In this document: piece after piece, positions 42,192 through 51,707 of the stretch
Layout: every line of letters begins with the position of its first letter
Position numbering within the stretch: the first letter of the stretch is position 1
NCBI GenBank assembly: GCA_027563145.1
Contig: CP071306.1
Location: 2,480,001-2,544,000 of the forward strand
Source: Halocatena halophila
Lineage (GTDB): Archaea > Halobacteriota > Halobacteria > Halobacteriales > Haloarculaceae
Direction of reading: 5' to 3'
DNA: 64,000 nucleotides
The notes under the pieces: generated by a model
Databases searched by the model: none
The model's input: the letters and a program-made list of their open reading frames with translations, nothing else
Told to the model about the DNA's origin: nothing
Translations under genes and position numbers: made by a program

Positions 42192-42821
42192 TCACGAACA
42201 GAGCGAGACGAAGTTTCCAAGGATCGTCAGTCCGGTCTCACCGCTTTTTTCGGGATGGAACTGCGTGCCGAACACGGTGCCATCCGCAGAGGCCACAATT
42301 GACGGGAACGGAGCCCCGTACTCGGTGGTCCCAACGGTTGCGTTCTGTGCACTCGGAACGGCGTAGTACGAGTGAACAAAGTATGCATACTCGCCGTCAA
42401 TCCCATCGACGAGCGGATGCTCGCGCTCGATTGTAAGCTCGTTCCAGCCCATGTGTGGAACGGTGAGCTCTTCGTCGAAGCGGACGTTATCACCGGGAAT
42501 GAGATCGAGGCCGGTAACGTCACCCTGTCCGACGCGTTCGCTTTCTTCGCTTTTGGTGAGCAGCATCTGCATCCCCAGACAGATTCCAAACAGTGGGGTC
42601 TCGCTCTCGGCAATCGACTGCAGCGTCTCGCGAAACGGCCCGGCGTTTTCCATCCCCTCGCTGAACGCTCCCACACCGGGGAGAATGACACCGTCAGCTT
42701 GCTCTAGTGTGGACGGATCGTCGGTAATCACCACCGTTGCGCCGACGCGTTCTAACCCGCGGGTCACGCTTTTTAAGTTCCCCAGACCATAGTCCACGAC
42801 GGCGATCTCTGGCGTAGCCAT
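42192..42821 (-). CDS. hisH: Imidazole glycerol phosphate synthase, glutaminase subunit HisH
   Basis: The 209-residue class I glutamine amidotransferase has the start EIAVVDYGLGNLKSVTRGLE, the oxyanion loop PGVGAFSEGM, the catalytic Cys in FGICLGMQML and the His/Glu pair in GTQFHPEKSG. It provides ammonia for HisF in histidine synthesis. I used the ATG at 42821. Confidence 0.95.
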   Translation of the reverse strand: MATPEIAVVDYGLGNLKSVTRGLERVGATVVITDDPSTLEQADGVILPGVGAFSEGMENAGPFRETLQSIAESETPLFGICLGMQMLLTKSEESERVGQGDVTGLDLIPGDNVRFDEELTVPHMGWNELTIEREHPLVDGIDGEYAYFVHSYYAVPSAQNATVGTTEYGAPFPSIVASADGTVFGTQFHPEKSGETGLTILGNFVSLCS

Positions 42822-42865
42822 ACCCGAGCGTACGAGTGGGTCGGCTTTATCCCTTGCCGTCACCG

Positions 42866-43459
42866 CTAGAAATCGCCCAGCCGCGCCTGCCCACCGACAT
42901 CGCCACCGACGAGTGAAACCGCGGTGTCGATGGCGCTCGTAAACGTCTCTTCCTGGCTCCGGTCGTACAGCGTCGCCGCCGGATGCACGCAGATGACGAT
43001 CCGTCGTGATTTCCCCCCAATCCGTCGTTCGAGGACGTCACCAGCTTCTGTCGTGACGGTCACATCGCGTTCGAGGAGATGTTCGCTTGGCACACGGCCA
43101 AGCGTCACGATCACTTCCGGATCGACACCGTCGATCTCGCGGGTAAGATGTGATCTGCAGTTGGCGAGCTCGTCAGTGTGGGGATCACGGTTGTCTGGTG
43201 GTCGACACCTGACACAGTTGGTGATGCGAACGTCGCGTCGGGCGAGTCCACGATCGCGGAGTGCGTCGTTCAACACCTCGCCGGACCGCCCAACGAACGG
43301 TTCGCCCTTGCGGTCTTCGGTCGCACCGGGTGCTTCACCAACAAACAGGATTGGCGGTGTCGTCGTTCCCACACCGTTGACAATCTGCGATCGAGAGTCA
43401 CAGAGTGCCGGACAGCGCGTACATTCGAGCACCTCAACGCCGTCGATTCGTTCGCTCAT
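42866..43459 (-). CDS. udg: Type-4 uracil-DNA glycosylase
   Basis: The 197-residue protein matches the family-4 UDG: Fe-S cysteines CTRCPALC at about 13-20 and NCVRCRPPDNRDP (with further Cys CRSHL), the active-site motif FVGEAPGATEDRKGEPFVGR and the C-terminal HPAATLYD. It removes uracil from DNA, here probably from deaminated cytosine. It lies 44 bp upstream of hisH on the same strand. Confidence 0.92.
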   Translation of the reverse strand: MSERIDGVEVLECTRCPALCDSRSQIVNGVGTTTPPILFVGEAPGATEDRKGEPFVGRSGEVLNDALRDRGLARRDVRITNCVRCRPPDNRDPHTDELANCRSHLTREIDGVDPEVIVTLGRVPSEHLLERDVTVTTEAGDVLERRIGGKSRRIVICVHPAATLYDRSQEETFTSAIDTAVSLVGGDVGGQARLGDF

Positions 43460-43482
43460 ACGCTCTGGGCGAGCGATGGGAA

Positions 43483-44061
43483 CTACAATGTTTTGTTCCG
43501 AGCTGGCCCGTTCCAGTCATCCATCGCGCGAGCAGCCTGTCTGGCAACTCGGAGGGGTTCCGGGCGAGTGCCCGATGGAGTGAATCCTCGAACGATCCGC
43601 GCTACCGCATCCCGATCGATCCCACCCGCACGGACGAACAGTCGGTTGTCGTTCACCAGCACCGGCCACCGCTCTGAAAGCGTGCGATATCGTTCGAGGG
43701 CTTTCGTTCGTTGCTGGCCGTCGAGTGCTGATTTGATTGCGGATTCGAGGCCGTTGCTCTCCTCGAAGGCAATAGCAATTGTTGGTCGATCAACGTGCTC
43801 GACGAAGGCACTGAGATCGAGGATGTTGTACTGTGCGGGGGCAATACCGGCGATAAAAACGTACTGAACGTCCGGGCGCTCTAGCCGGTCAACCAGGTTG
43901 GTCAACGATGCGGTGCTGTCCGATCCACCAACGGTGAGCTCGCCGAAGACGAAACCGTCTACGACGCGGTCGGCGCGCACTACCACACCGGCCACCGTGG
44001 CCAACTCAGCACCTGGAGCATACGATGTTGCGAGACCAAGCGCCCGTGCTCCTGATTTCAC
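43483..44061 (-). CDS. DUF99 family protein
   Basis: The 192-residue protein fits DUF99, an archaeal family of RNase-H/endonuclease-V-like fold: ATVAGVVVRADRVVDGFVFG, VQYVFIAGIAPAQYNILDLS, TIAIAFEESNGLESAIKSAL, and VARIVRGFTPSGTRPEPLRV. The GTG at 44061 overlaps the stop of the DUF5786 gene by 4 bp (GTGA), so the two are coupled. The role is unknown; a nucleic-acid function is only suggested by fold relatives. Confidence 0.82.
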   Translation of the reverse strand: MKSGARALGLATSYAPGAELATVAGVVVRADRVVDGFVFGELTVGGSDSTASLTNLVDRLERPDVQYVFIAGIAPAQYNILDLSAFVEHVDRPTIAIAFEESNGLESAIKSALDGQQRTKALERYRTLSERWPVLVNDNRLFVRAGGIDRDAVARIVRGFTPSGTRPEPLRVARQAARAMDDWNGPARNKTL

Positions 44062-44228
44062 TCTTTCATATCTTCGAGTCGTTCCAACAGTTCCTCGTTC
44101 GACGTGTCGAATTCAAAGGAGACGCTGCCATCGTGTGCAATCTGCGATTCGACTGCATCGTCGTCCTCGTAGTCGGTGTCAATCTCCCTGTTCTCCTGTT
44201 CGGATTCATCGTAGCTCCCAAAGCCCAT
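44058..44228 (-). CDS. Small acidic haloarchaeal protein (DUF5786)
   Basis: The 56-residue, very acidic protein starts MGFGSYDESEQENREIDTDY and ends with a short helix (NEELLERLEDMKE). This pattern is that of DUF5786 proteins, which are widespread in haloarchaea. It is coupled to the DUF99 gene through a GTGA overlap. I used the ATG at 44228; upstream codons give an unlikely extension. Function unknown. Confidence 0.75.
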   Translation of the reverse strand: MGFGSYDESEQENREIDTDYEDDDAVESQIAHDGSVSFEFDTSNEELLERLEDMKE

Positions 44229-44336
44229 ACAGTGAAACGTAGGGAACAATCATTGAAAAACGTTGGCTGCAGAGCCGTCTGGCGGTCGATACAAAAAACA
44301 GGTAGGATAAAGTGCCTGAGAGGAGCGTATACCGCT

Positions 44337-44948
44337 ATGGAGATTCGAAACGTCACAGCAACGGCCGAGACGTTCACCAGCAACGTGTATCTTGTTCCGG
44401 AGCCAGTTCCCACCCTGATTGATGCTGGCGCAATGTCCGGGATTGTCGATGCGATCACCGATTCCGTCTCCACGATCGATCGCGTGTTGCTCACCCACCA
44501 GCACGGCGATCACATTGGGGAGCTTGATGCGATCGTTTCGGCGTTCGATCCAGAGATTTACGCATACGATGAGATCGACGCTCGGACCAACGAGATCGAG
44601 GACGGCGATCTGGTTTCGATCGGCGGGGAGCCGTTCGAAGTGGTGTACACACCCGGACACGCGGGCGATCACGTCTGTTATCTGGGTGAGAACGTGTTGT
44701 TTTCGGGCGACGTTGTTGTCCACGACGATGGCGCGTTCGAGGGAGGCAGCTTCGGTCGAACGGATTTGGCCGGACAGTCTCGCGAGCGGTTGATCGAGAG
44801 CATTGAAGCGCTTCTCGATCGGATGGGTCCGGATGTGTCCGAACTCTACGCCGGACACGGATCCACCTTCACGGGCGATGTCCACCAGATCATCGAGACG
44901 GCGCTCGAACGCGCCAAACGCAGGGAACCGAAATATACGGAGCAGTGA
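44337..44948 (+). CDS. MBL-fold metallo-hydrolase
   Basis: The 203-residue protein has the metallo-beta-lactamase signature HQHGDHIGE (about 60-68), a second His in TPGHAGDHV, an Asp in FSGDVVVHDDG and the terminal His in YAGHGS. This layout is that of glyoxalase-II-like hydrolases. The start at 44337 is the ATG after TATAC; the longer upstream frame is a shadow. The stop overlaps the alpha/beta hydrolase start by 4 bp (GTGA). Confidence 0.88.
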   Translation: MEIRNVTATAETFTSNVYLVPEPVPTLIDAGAMSGIVDAITDSVSTIDRVLLTHQHGDHIGELDAIVSAFDPEIYAYDEIDARTNEIEDGDLVSIGGEPFEVVYTPGHAGDHVCYLGENVLFSGDVVVHDDGAFEGGSFGRTDLAGQSRERLIESIEALLDRMGPDVSELYAGHGSTFTGDVHQIIETALERAKRREPKYTEQ

Positions 44949-45748
44949 GTTCTACCGAGACGATCGAGCTTGCGGACAGCCGGCAACTGGAGTACATCGC
45001 TACCGGGGCGAAATCGGGCACGCCGGTCGTGTTCTGTCACGGCACGCCGGGGAGCTGTCTGCTCGGTAGGGTGTTCGAGGAGTCCGCAACCGCGGCGGGC
45101 GTTCGGGTACTCACCCCGTCGCGTCCGGGATACGGTCGATCGGAACCTCCCACAGCTGGGTTCGAATCGTGGGCAACCGACTGCGTGCAGTTGCTCGATG
45201 CACTCGCTATCGATCGAACGACCGTCTGGGGATTTTCTGGCGGCGGTCCGTTTGCGCTTGGTCTGGCTGCGACCGTCCCCGAACGGGTCCAGCGCGTCGA
45301 GCTAATTGCCCCGGTCGTCCCCGAAACGAGCGGTGGTCCATTCGAGGCACTTTCGCGAGTTTCCCCGCTGCTCGGAGCTGTTCTGTGGCTCATCGACTGG
45401 AGCGCCAGGATTCGAGGCCCAGAGATGATCACCGGGCAACTCACCAACGCGTCGGTGAGTCCCGCGCTCGCGGAGCTTGTCGGGGCCGATTTTCACCATG
45501 CGATTGCAGCAACCACGGTCGGTGCTATCGGCGAGAGCCAACTGTTCGCGGACGGATGGGAGCTTCCGGCCATCCCCGAGTCGGTACCTCTGGGACTCAC
45601 GCACGGACGGGCGGATTCGAACGTCAGAATCGAACCCGTTCTGGAAACGCTTGGCGACCGCTGTGACAGGATCACCACGCCGGAAAATGATCATCTCGGG
45701 ACGCTGCTCGCTCGTCGGATGTCTCTGGTGAATTCAGTCAATAAATAA
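44945..45748 (+). CDS. Alpha/beta-fold hydrolase
   Basis: The 267-residue protein has an oxyanion segment VVFCHGTPGS (about 29-38), SRPGYGRSEPP, the nucleophile elbow GFSGGGPFALGLAA and a C-terminal THGRADSNVR with His in ENDHLGTL. It starts with GTG at 44945, overlapping the preceding stop by 4 bp, so it is coupled to the MBL-fold gene. The substrate is unknown. Confidence 0.88.
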   Translation: MSSTETIELADSRQLEYIATGAKSGTPVVFCHGTPGSCLLGRVFEESATAAGVRVLTPSRPGYGRSEPPTAGFESWATDCVQLLDALAIDRTTVWGFSGGGPFALGLAATVPERVQRVELIAPVVPETSGGPFEALSRVSPLLGAVLWLIDWSARIRGPEMITGQLTNASVSPALAELVGADFHHAIAATTVGAIGESQLFADGWELPAIPESVPLGLTHGRADSNVRIEPVLETLGDRCDRITTPENDHLGTLLARRMSLVNSVNK

Positions 45749-46106
45749 TCGAGCCCGACAGCGATCTGGACTCGGACAGGAACTGTTTTCGACAGCCCAT
45801 GCGACCCGTCTGGACACCCAGTTTCTCGAACGCCAGTTGCCTGACGTCCGGTAATTGGTCTTCTCACACCTCCGTTTGCACGGAGACGTTCCGGGCTGTG
45901 GCGGTTTTCCATCGAGGCGTTCACCTCGGTCCCTTCTTACGGAGGCTTTGGTTTTTACCTCGTATCTACACCGATCGATCCCGTTGACCGATCCGTCATA
46001 GATTGTCCGATTGGCCCTCGCTGTCGTGCTGTATCTCTCTGTATGGGGGCTGTCTGAATAAACATTGTTACGAGTTAACTAGTAGCTCGACCGGTGGATT
46101 TTCGAA
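45749..46106. other. Intergenic region between the hydrolase and the PolD gene
   Basis: About 360 bp without a supported gene. CTCCGT-TTGC-ACGGAG at 45870-45885 is a perfect short hairpin, and a TTTTTACC tract at about 45953-45960 follows; either could end transcription from the left. The 3' end of the leftward PolD gene closes the region. Confidence 0.35.
45870..45885 (+). terminator. Short perfect hairpin after the hydrolase gene
   Basis: Six-base arms CTCCGT/ACGGAG close a TTGC tetraloop. It has no immediate T-run, so its role as a terminator is uncertain. Confidence 0.25.
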
Positions 46107-49100
46107 TCACATGAAATCGCCGAGCGTCGAGGGCTTGTTGTGGTCGTTTTCGAAGACACTCTCGAGCTGTCGATCGAGGATTTCGAGGCGTTGTTTCGTA
46201 TACTCGCGACAACCAAACTCGTCTGCGACGCGAATGGCGGTGTCGAGATACTTATTCACCGAGCCTTCGTGCACCGTTAGCGCAACGCGACCGCCACAGT
46301 CGAGACATTCGCCCGCCAATGGAACGCGCCGATATTTGGTGTTGCAGTCCAGACAACGCGTCTCCTGGCTGGCAAACGCACGCAGATTGCCGATCAGATC
46401 CGGCAGGAAGTGATACTCGATGATCCGCTCTGCCACGTCGGTTTCGTCGACGGCACGGAGCCGTCTGGCGAGCGCAAGCTGTGCGTCCATCTTTTCGAGC
46501 ATCGAACCCAGGGTTTTGTAGGCCGAAAGATCCGGTCCGGCGGCAATGTTTGTGGTGTCGTGTGTGTGTTCGAATCCCTCGTACTGGTGGTCCGTGCCGA
46601 GCGTGTCCTCGGCGATCGTGATGTCGACATCTCCTGGATCGGCCATTTCACGGGTGGCCTCGTAGAACTCCAGTGGATACGGGCCATGAATGTCTACGTT
46701 GTGGGCTTCGTCGTCGATTTCCGTCGGATCGATCCGTGAGGACATCACCAGCGGTGCGTCCATGGAGTTGTGTGCATACAGCCAGTTGGCGGTGAAGATC
46801 GGCTCCCCACCGACCTGGAGGTCGTACAGATAGCCATCGTACTCGACGCGCTCGATGTCGGTGATTTCGAGATAGACGAGATCGCCCTCGGTTAACATCC
46901 GAAGTTCCTCAAGGAGCGTCCGGGCCTCTGGCTCCAGCGAGCGCTGATCGAGCGTTCGAACGAGTTCCGCGAGAGTCGAAAGCTCGACTGTCTCACCACG
47001 AATCGCGGAGCGATCGATGAGCTGTGTGCCGTCATCCAGCGTTTCGCGGAGCGTCTCGAGTGCGTCGGGAATCGTCACCACGAGCTGTCTGGGATCGTCG
47101 TCAGATCGTGGCTGTGACGGACGGGTTGCAACGAGCCTGTAGCCCGACGCCGTCCGTTCGATCGATGGAACGAGCCCCAGGCGCAGACAGAGAAATACGA
47201 GCCCATTTTTGACGGTATCGGTGGGCGCACTGAGCTCAAGTGCCTGATTGGCAGTCTGCCCGCCGCCGTTTTCGGCACTCATGTAGCCACGCAAAAAGGA
47301 CTGAACCACGGGCTCGGGCGCGGTTCGAATGACGGCGGGAACGGCCCCCGATCCATCCTCAGAGCGAGCCCCGAGCGACCGGAGCAGCTCGCCGACAACC
47401 GGTGGAAACCGCACGTCGGTGCCGTCCCGCTCGAGCGTGCAGTCAAACGTCTGTTCGACCACGGTTTCGACTCGCTCACGGACGGGCTGTGCGTCGATCG
47501 AGACGGTGAGTGCGTCCTCGAGCGTGCCGTCTGCGATCAGAAGTCCACACAGCCAGCCGAACGCCTCATCAACGTCGAACTCGCGTGCAATTCCGTGGTT
47601 GTCGCCCCGACGAGCGATCTCCATCGATCCACGATCGCCACGGTTGCCGGCCCTTCCGTCGTCGACCATCGACAACGGCAGCGTGGGATTCCCACTCGGA
47701 TCGTCGACTACAACGTGGGGCGCATCGAGTCGGTCGGCCACGTCGATCGTCTTGTGCTCGCCATCGATCTCGAATGCGCCCGGTGCAACGAGCAGCTCAC
47801 CCACAGAGAGCTCATCGCCGGCGACCGCCTCGATAGCGCCATCGAATCGAAAGAGACTGTGATTTGCCGTGATCGTCAATGTCCGGCCACACTGGGTGGT
47901 GATTTTGAGGAGTGTTTCGTCGCTCACACGATATCTGATGGCTTTCTCGATCGGTTTCGGACTGGCCGTGTGATCGTCCGCGAACGCGAACGTTGTCCAG
48001 CCCGCATCGATACACGTTTTCTTCTGGAACTTTCCATCGTACTCGATCGGACAGTCCAGTTCGTTCCAGAACGACTCGAACGAAAGCGTCTGTGGCGTTC
48101 CTTCGGCGTCGAACGCACAGAGCTCTGCGTCGGCGACGACGCTCCCACCGCGCTTGTCGGGCAAATACAGCTTACTGAAATTCAATAGCCCATCCATCAA
48201 TAACATCACACAATCTTCGTCACCATCACACTGTCCAACATACACGCCATTTGCCAGCAGTGTGTGTGTTCGCTCGACCGTACAACAGTAGGTGTACGAA
48301 ACGTCAGCTTCGACGAACTGAACGTCAGTTACCGTCTCGAATGCTGATGCACTCGCCTGATCACTGTCAGTTGCCGACGGCGAGACCGGCAGTCGATCGC
48401 CGACGGCAATCTCGCTTGCCTGAACTTCCTCGAGTGTTTCATCGCGATAGAGCGTGTGATCGGGCGTCAGTCTGAGCGTCGACCCAGAAGCCGTCTCGAT
48501 TGCTATGAGATGCTCGGGAGCGGGGTGTTTCGAGACCGTGTCGATCGCACTCGTCGTGGGCGTTCCATCTGCCTTGAGCGATGGAACCCTGATTGGTTCA
48601 TCGAGCTCGACGATTTCCGCCCCGAGGGCGTCGCGTGACGGTGACTCCAGGCGTGATTCCACCAGTTCGTCGATTCGTTCTCGACGCCGGTCGCCCGATG
48701 CATCGATGTAGGACAGCTTCGTCGAGGGATGGAAACAGTTCCGACGCTTTGCGGCGTGGAAGTAGGGATGGGCGTAGCCGACGGCGGCCGTGGTGAATCC
48801 GACGATCCGTCCGACAACCGCCGCTGACGTGTGGGGTGCCATTCCGAACACCAGCTCGCCAACCAGATCGTCGCGGTCCTCAAGCTCGTAGAACGGCTCC
48901 ATGTCGTAGTAGCGAACCAGGAGATCATCGACGAAATCGGCGGTCTTGAGCAGGTGTTCTGCTGCCCCCATCGACAACACCACGTCCTGTACGCGCAGCT
49001 CCACGAGCTGGTCGGCGTGTTCGAGGGGTTCACCGTCAATATCCTCATCATAACCCAGCGAGCGAAACTGATCGACGGTGACTGACAGCTCCGATGGCCG

Positions 49101-51542
49101 CACCGCCGTCACCGGGAGATCCGTCATGTCGTACCGGATGGTGCCGTCTTTGAACGCCGACACGCCGTGTTTCGCCCGGAGAATCCCCTTTTCCATCGGC
49201 TCGGGGACCTTCTGCTCGGACGTGAGCCCTTTCACGCCTTTGAGAATGTCAAAGCCGTGCTCGCGCTCGGAAAGCGACTCAAGGGCATCGTGATAGGCAT
49301 CGTCGATATCGATCGACCGATAGGTGACTGGCGAGGCGAGCGACTCACAGCGGGGACACTCGGCCCGGCCGGATTCGTCCGGCTCAACGCGGATTTCACA
49401 GTCTCGACACTCATACACCGGGACCGTCACCGTTTCACAGTCCGGACACGTGGCCTCGTACGTACGATTCGTGCAGTCTGGACACTCGCGTCGAGCGATC
49501 TGTACGTCGACGGTGCCGACAGATGACTGGAGCGAGTCGGCATGCGAGGCGGCTGCGCTCACGTCGCGCTGGCTACCCCCCGCCTCTCCGATCGGAAAGA
49601 GCGTGTGGACTGCCGGGCTCAGCTCGCGGCTTTCTGACTTTTCCGGACGGCCCATTCGGTTGCCGATTCTGGTCGGCGCGCGCTCGCGAACGGTAAACGG
49701 TGCGACCTCGTTGACCGCCTTGATGGCGTTCGTTCCCGGTGGATCGTGGACGGCGACTTCTTCCGACTCGCTCCCCCAGGTGAGCGCTCGCTCGGACAGC
49801 TCCTCAATCGACCAGGGTTTCTCTAGCGATTCATTCAGCCCGAGCGTTGCCACAAACGGACGGGCGTCCGGAATCTCGATCGTCTCATCGTGCTGAATGT
49901 GTTCGATCAACAGCGATTCAAGCGCCGTTCGAACCGGTTCACTCCGATCGAGACGAAGGGTATCACCGTCGAGCTCGCCGTCGGCGACGCTGCTTGCGAG
50001 ATGGTCGAACTGGCCGACGGTGAGATCGTGCCAGAGATAGGTGTATGCGGGATGGAGTGGCGTGTCGTACTCATTTGCCCATGAAAGCGCCTGCTCTGTG
50101 GTTGGCTCCGTGATCGAAACGTGTGGATCATCCCGGAGTGCCTGGAGGTCACCCCCATCGCGCTCGAACGCCTGTGCCCACCACTCGACGGTGAACGAGG
50201 CCGGAACGAGTGGATGGTTGTTCTCGACGAACTCCCCGTAGTTGACGAGATACTCCCCGAGATCCAGGACGGCCTCGACGCCGTTTCTGATCTCGATTGC
50301 CTCGTCTGGATCATCGATCCGTCTGACCTCGCCGTTGGCGAGCCGTACCGTTGGTCCTTCGATCGTGTCGACTGGAACGACGCCGGCGGCCTTTCCGGGG
50401 CGTTCGGTTTTGATCTGTGTTCCCGTAGCCAGAAAGTCGTCCACCAGATGCATCGTTGCTGGATGGACGCCAGCGGTGGCAAAGCCGTGATTTCTGGCGC
50501 GTCCATACCGCAGCCGAAAGCCGCCATGGCGTGAGGGATGTGAGAACACCGGCCGACCGGCGATGAGATCGCGCAGAAACTTCGTCGTCGGGTCTGCTCG
50601 TGGCGGTCCCGCGGACTCCTCGCTGGGGGCTTCTGTGGTGTCGCTCTCTGTGGCTTGCTCGTCATCGCCGTCATCGTCACCCGACTCGCCGATCGTGCCG
50701 TCAATCAGGTCGTCGAGCCATGGCCAGGATAGCTCATCGAGCTGCGTGGTGTAGCGCTTGATTTTCGGAGCTTTCTGAGCAATTCCCTCACCGAGCACGA
50801 GACACATCCCGCCGCGTGGGCTGTTGGTGTCGACGCGCTCTAGATCGCGGGTTGCAGACACCTCTGCGTCGCCGGTCGCCTCCCCGTCGAGCATGATCGG
50901 ACAGTGCTCGGCGATGAACTTCGTCTCCTTGTCTTTGGGCGAGTACTGCAGCCCGGTTTCGTTGTCGTAGATCCCCAACTCCTCTGCGTATCGCTCGATC
51001 TCTGCATCACGAGGTTTGTACCGGTCCAGCCCGAGCAGCGTGCGGGCATAATCAGCAACCAGCACCGAGAGTGCCTGTGCCGTTCCGCCGGCAGAGCGGA
51101 TCGGTCCTGCATAAAACACCCGCACGAACTGCGAGCCATCGTCGTTATCGATCACTTCTACCCGATCGATCCCTTCGATCGGCGCGGCGACAACGCCCTC
51201 GGTCAACAGCGCGACAGCCGTTCGAACCGCGCCCTCGATCTTGCCGGCCGTGGTTTCGTAGTTACCGACGGTTCCATCGGCAAAATCCTCTGCCAGGGCA
51301 AGCGCTGCTTCCTCGCGACTCATCGTTGCTTCGAGCTCGCGGACCCGATCGGCAACCCCCGGAATTTCCAGGATGTTCTCGACGCGGTCGGCCATGTCCT
51401 TTGCAACCGGAATTTCGACCGATGTGGACGGATCACCCCCTTGTTCACGGGCGGTCTCGGCGATCTCGAACGCGTCGTCAAGTTGCGATTCGATCTCCGC
51501 AAAGTAGCGGTCGATACCGGTCACAGCTCCCACAGCCCGCAC
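46107..51542 (-). CDS. polD2: DNA polymerase D large subunit (DP2) with two inteins
   Basis: The 1811-codon frame encodes the archaeal replicative polymerase D catalytic subunit. The extein is about 1183 residues after removal of two inteins (residues 936-1104 and 1134-1592 from the GTG at 51542). Visible DP2 parts: an N-terminal helical region with EIPVAKDMADRVENIL, VRVFYAGPIRSAGGTAQALS, an acidic Glu/Asp/Ser insert near 295-330, zinc clusters CPDC/CPDC/CRDC/CPRC (about 685-745), the active-site region MAPHTSAAVVGRIVGFTTAA to HAAKRRNCDGDEDC, KRGGSMDAPLVM and the C-terminal CLDC/CLDC zinc site. An in-frame GTG at 51524 (TGIDRYFAEIE) may be the true start. It acts with DP1, not present here. 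Confidence 0.96.
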   Translation of the reverse strand: MRAVGAVTGIDRYFAEIESQLDDAFEIAETAREQGGDPSTSVEIPVAKDMADRVENILEIPGVADRVRELEATMSREEAALALAEDFADGTVGNYETTAGKIEGAVRTAVALLTEGVVAAPIEGIDRVEVIDNDDGSQFVRVFYAGPIRSAGGTAQALSVLVADYARTLLGLDRYKPRDAEIERYAEELGIYDNETGLQYSPKDKETKFIAEHCPIMLDGEATGDAEVSATRDLERVDTNSPRGGMCLVLGEGIAQKAPKIKRYTTQLDELSWPWLDDLIDGTIGESGDDDGDDEQATESDTTEAPSEESAGPPRADPTTKFLRDLIAGRPVFSHPSRHGGFRLRYGRARNHGFATAGVHPATMHLVDDFLATGTQIKTERPGKAAGVVPVDTIEGPTVRLANGEVRRIDDPDEAIEIRNGVEAVLDLGEYLVNYGEFVENNHPLVPASFTVEWWAQAFERDGGDLQALRDDPHVSITEPTTEQALSWANEYDTPLHPAYTYLWHDLTVGQFDHLASSVADGELDGDTLRLDRSEPVRTALESLLIEHIQHDETIEIPDARPFVATLGLNESLEKPWSIEELSERALTWGSESEEVAVHDPPGTNAIKAVNEVAPFTVRERAPTRIGNRMGRPEKSESRELSPAVHTLFPIGEAGGSQRDVSAAASHADSLQSSVGTVDVQIARRECPDCTNRTYEATCPDCETVTVPVYECRDCEIRVEPDESGRAECPRCESLASPVTYRSIDIDDAYHDALESLSEREHGFDILKGVKGLTSEQKVPEPMEKGILRAKHGVSAFKDGTIRYDMTDLPVTAVRPSELSVTVDQFRSLGYDEDIDGEPLEHADQLVELRVQDVVLSMGAAEHLLKTADFVDDLLVRYYDMEPFYELEDRDDLVGELVFGMAPHTSAAVVGRIVGFTTAAVGYAHPYFHAAKRRNCFHPSTKLSYIDASGDRRRERIDELVESRLESPSRDALGAEIVELDEPIRVPSLKADGTPTTSAIDTVSKHPAPEHLIAIETASGSTLRLTPDHTLYRDETLEEVQASEIAVGDRLPVSPSATDSDQASASAFETVTDVQFVEADVSYTYCCTVERTHTLLANGVYVGQCDGDEDCVMLLMDGLLNFSKLYLPDKRGGSVVADAELCAFDAEGTPQTLSFESFWNELDCPIEYDGKFQKKTCIDAGWTTFAFADDHTASPKPIEKAIRYRVSDETLLKITTQCGRTLTITANHSLFRFDGAIEAVAGDELSVGELLVAPGAFEIDGEHKTIDVADRLDAPHVVVDDPSGNPTLPLSMVDDGRAGNRGDRGSMEIARRGDNHGIAREFDVDEAFGWLCGLLIADGTLEDALTVSIDAQPVRERVETVVEQTFDCTLERDGTDVRFPPVVGELLRSLGARSEDGSGAVPAVIRTAPEPVVQSFLRGYMSAENGGGQTANQALELSAPTDTVKNGLVFLCLRLGLVPSIERTASGYRLVATRPSQPRSDDDPRQLVVTIPDALETLRETLDDGTQLIDRSAIRGETVELSTLAELVRTLDQRSLEPEARTLLEELRMLTEGDLVYLEITDIERVEYDGYLYDLQVGGEPIFTANWLYAHNSMDAPLVMSSRIDPTEIDDEAHNVDIHGPYPLEFYEATREMADPGDVDITIAEDTLGTDHQYEGFEHTHDTTNIAAGPDLSAYKTLGSMLEKMDAQLALARRLRAVDETDVAERIIEYHFLPDLIGNLRAFASQETRCLDCNTKYRRVPLAGECLDCGGRVALTVHEGSVNKYLDTAIRVADEFGCREYTKQRLEILDRQLESVFENDHNKPSTLGDFM
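46767..48143 (-). mobile_element. Intein 2 of DP2, with LAGLIDADG-type endonuclease
   Basis: The 459 residues lie between KRGG and SMDAPLV. The first residue is Ser (SVVADAELCAF, block A). Block B is TLTITANHSLF (T-x-x-H). Endonuclease blocks appear as FGWLCGLLIADGTLED and SFLRGYMSAENG. Block F/G is DGYLYDLQV to NWLYAHN, with the canonical His-Asn end, and the +1 residue is Ser. All splicing residues are present, so it should splice through a Ser nucleophile. The endonuclease motif LLIADG keeps the acidic residue needed for cleavage; activity is unproven. Confidence 0.9.
48231..48737 (-). mobile_element. Intein 1 of DP2, mini-intein ending in Gln
   Basis: The 169 residues interrupt the extein between AAKRRN and CDGDEDC. 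It begins with Cys (CFHPSTKL, block A), has block B LTPDHTLYR (T-x-x-H), block F YCCTVERTHTLLANG, and ends VYVGQ before the +1 Cys. The terminal Asn of most inteins is replaced by Gln and the penultimate His by Gly. The insertion point and Gln end correspond to the described PolD large-subunit intein of Pyrococcus abyssi. No endonuclease domain is present. Confidence 0.9.
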
Positions 51543-51707
51543 GCGTTGGTCGCCTCGCTGTCAGTGTCTCCGCGGCGGTTGCGCCTGGAAACTGGCCACT
51601 GCTGGTCGGACTCGACGCTCCAGTGATGCATGTCTCAGAGTCTGAGCGAGTGCTGCAAAAAAGTTCCCGAACGGACCGATTGAGTGAGCAGTCCACACGA
51701 GTGTGTG

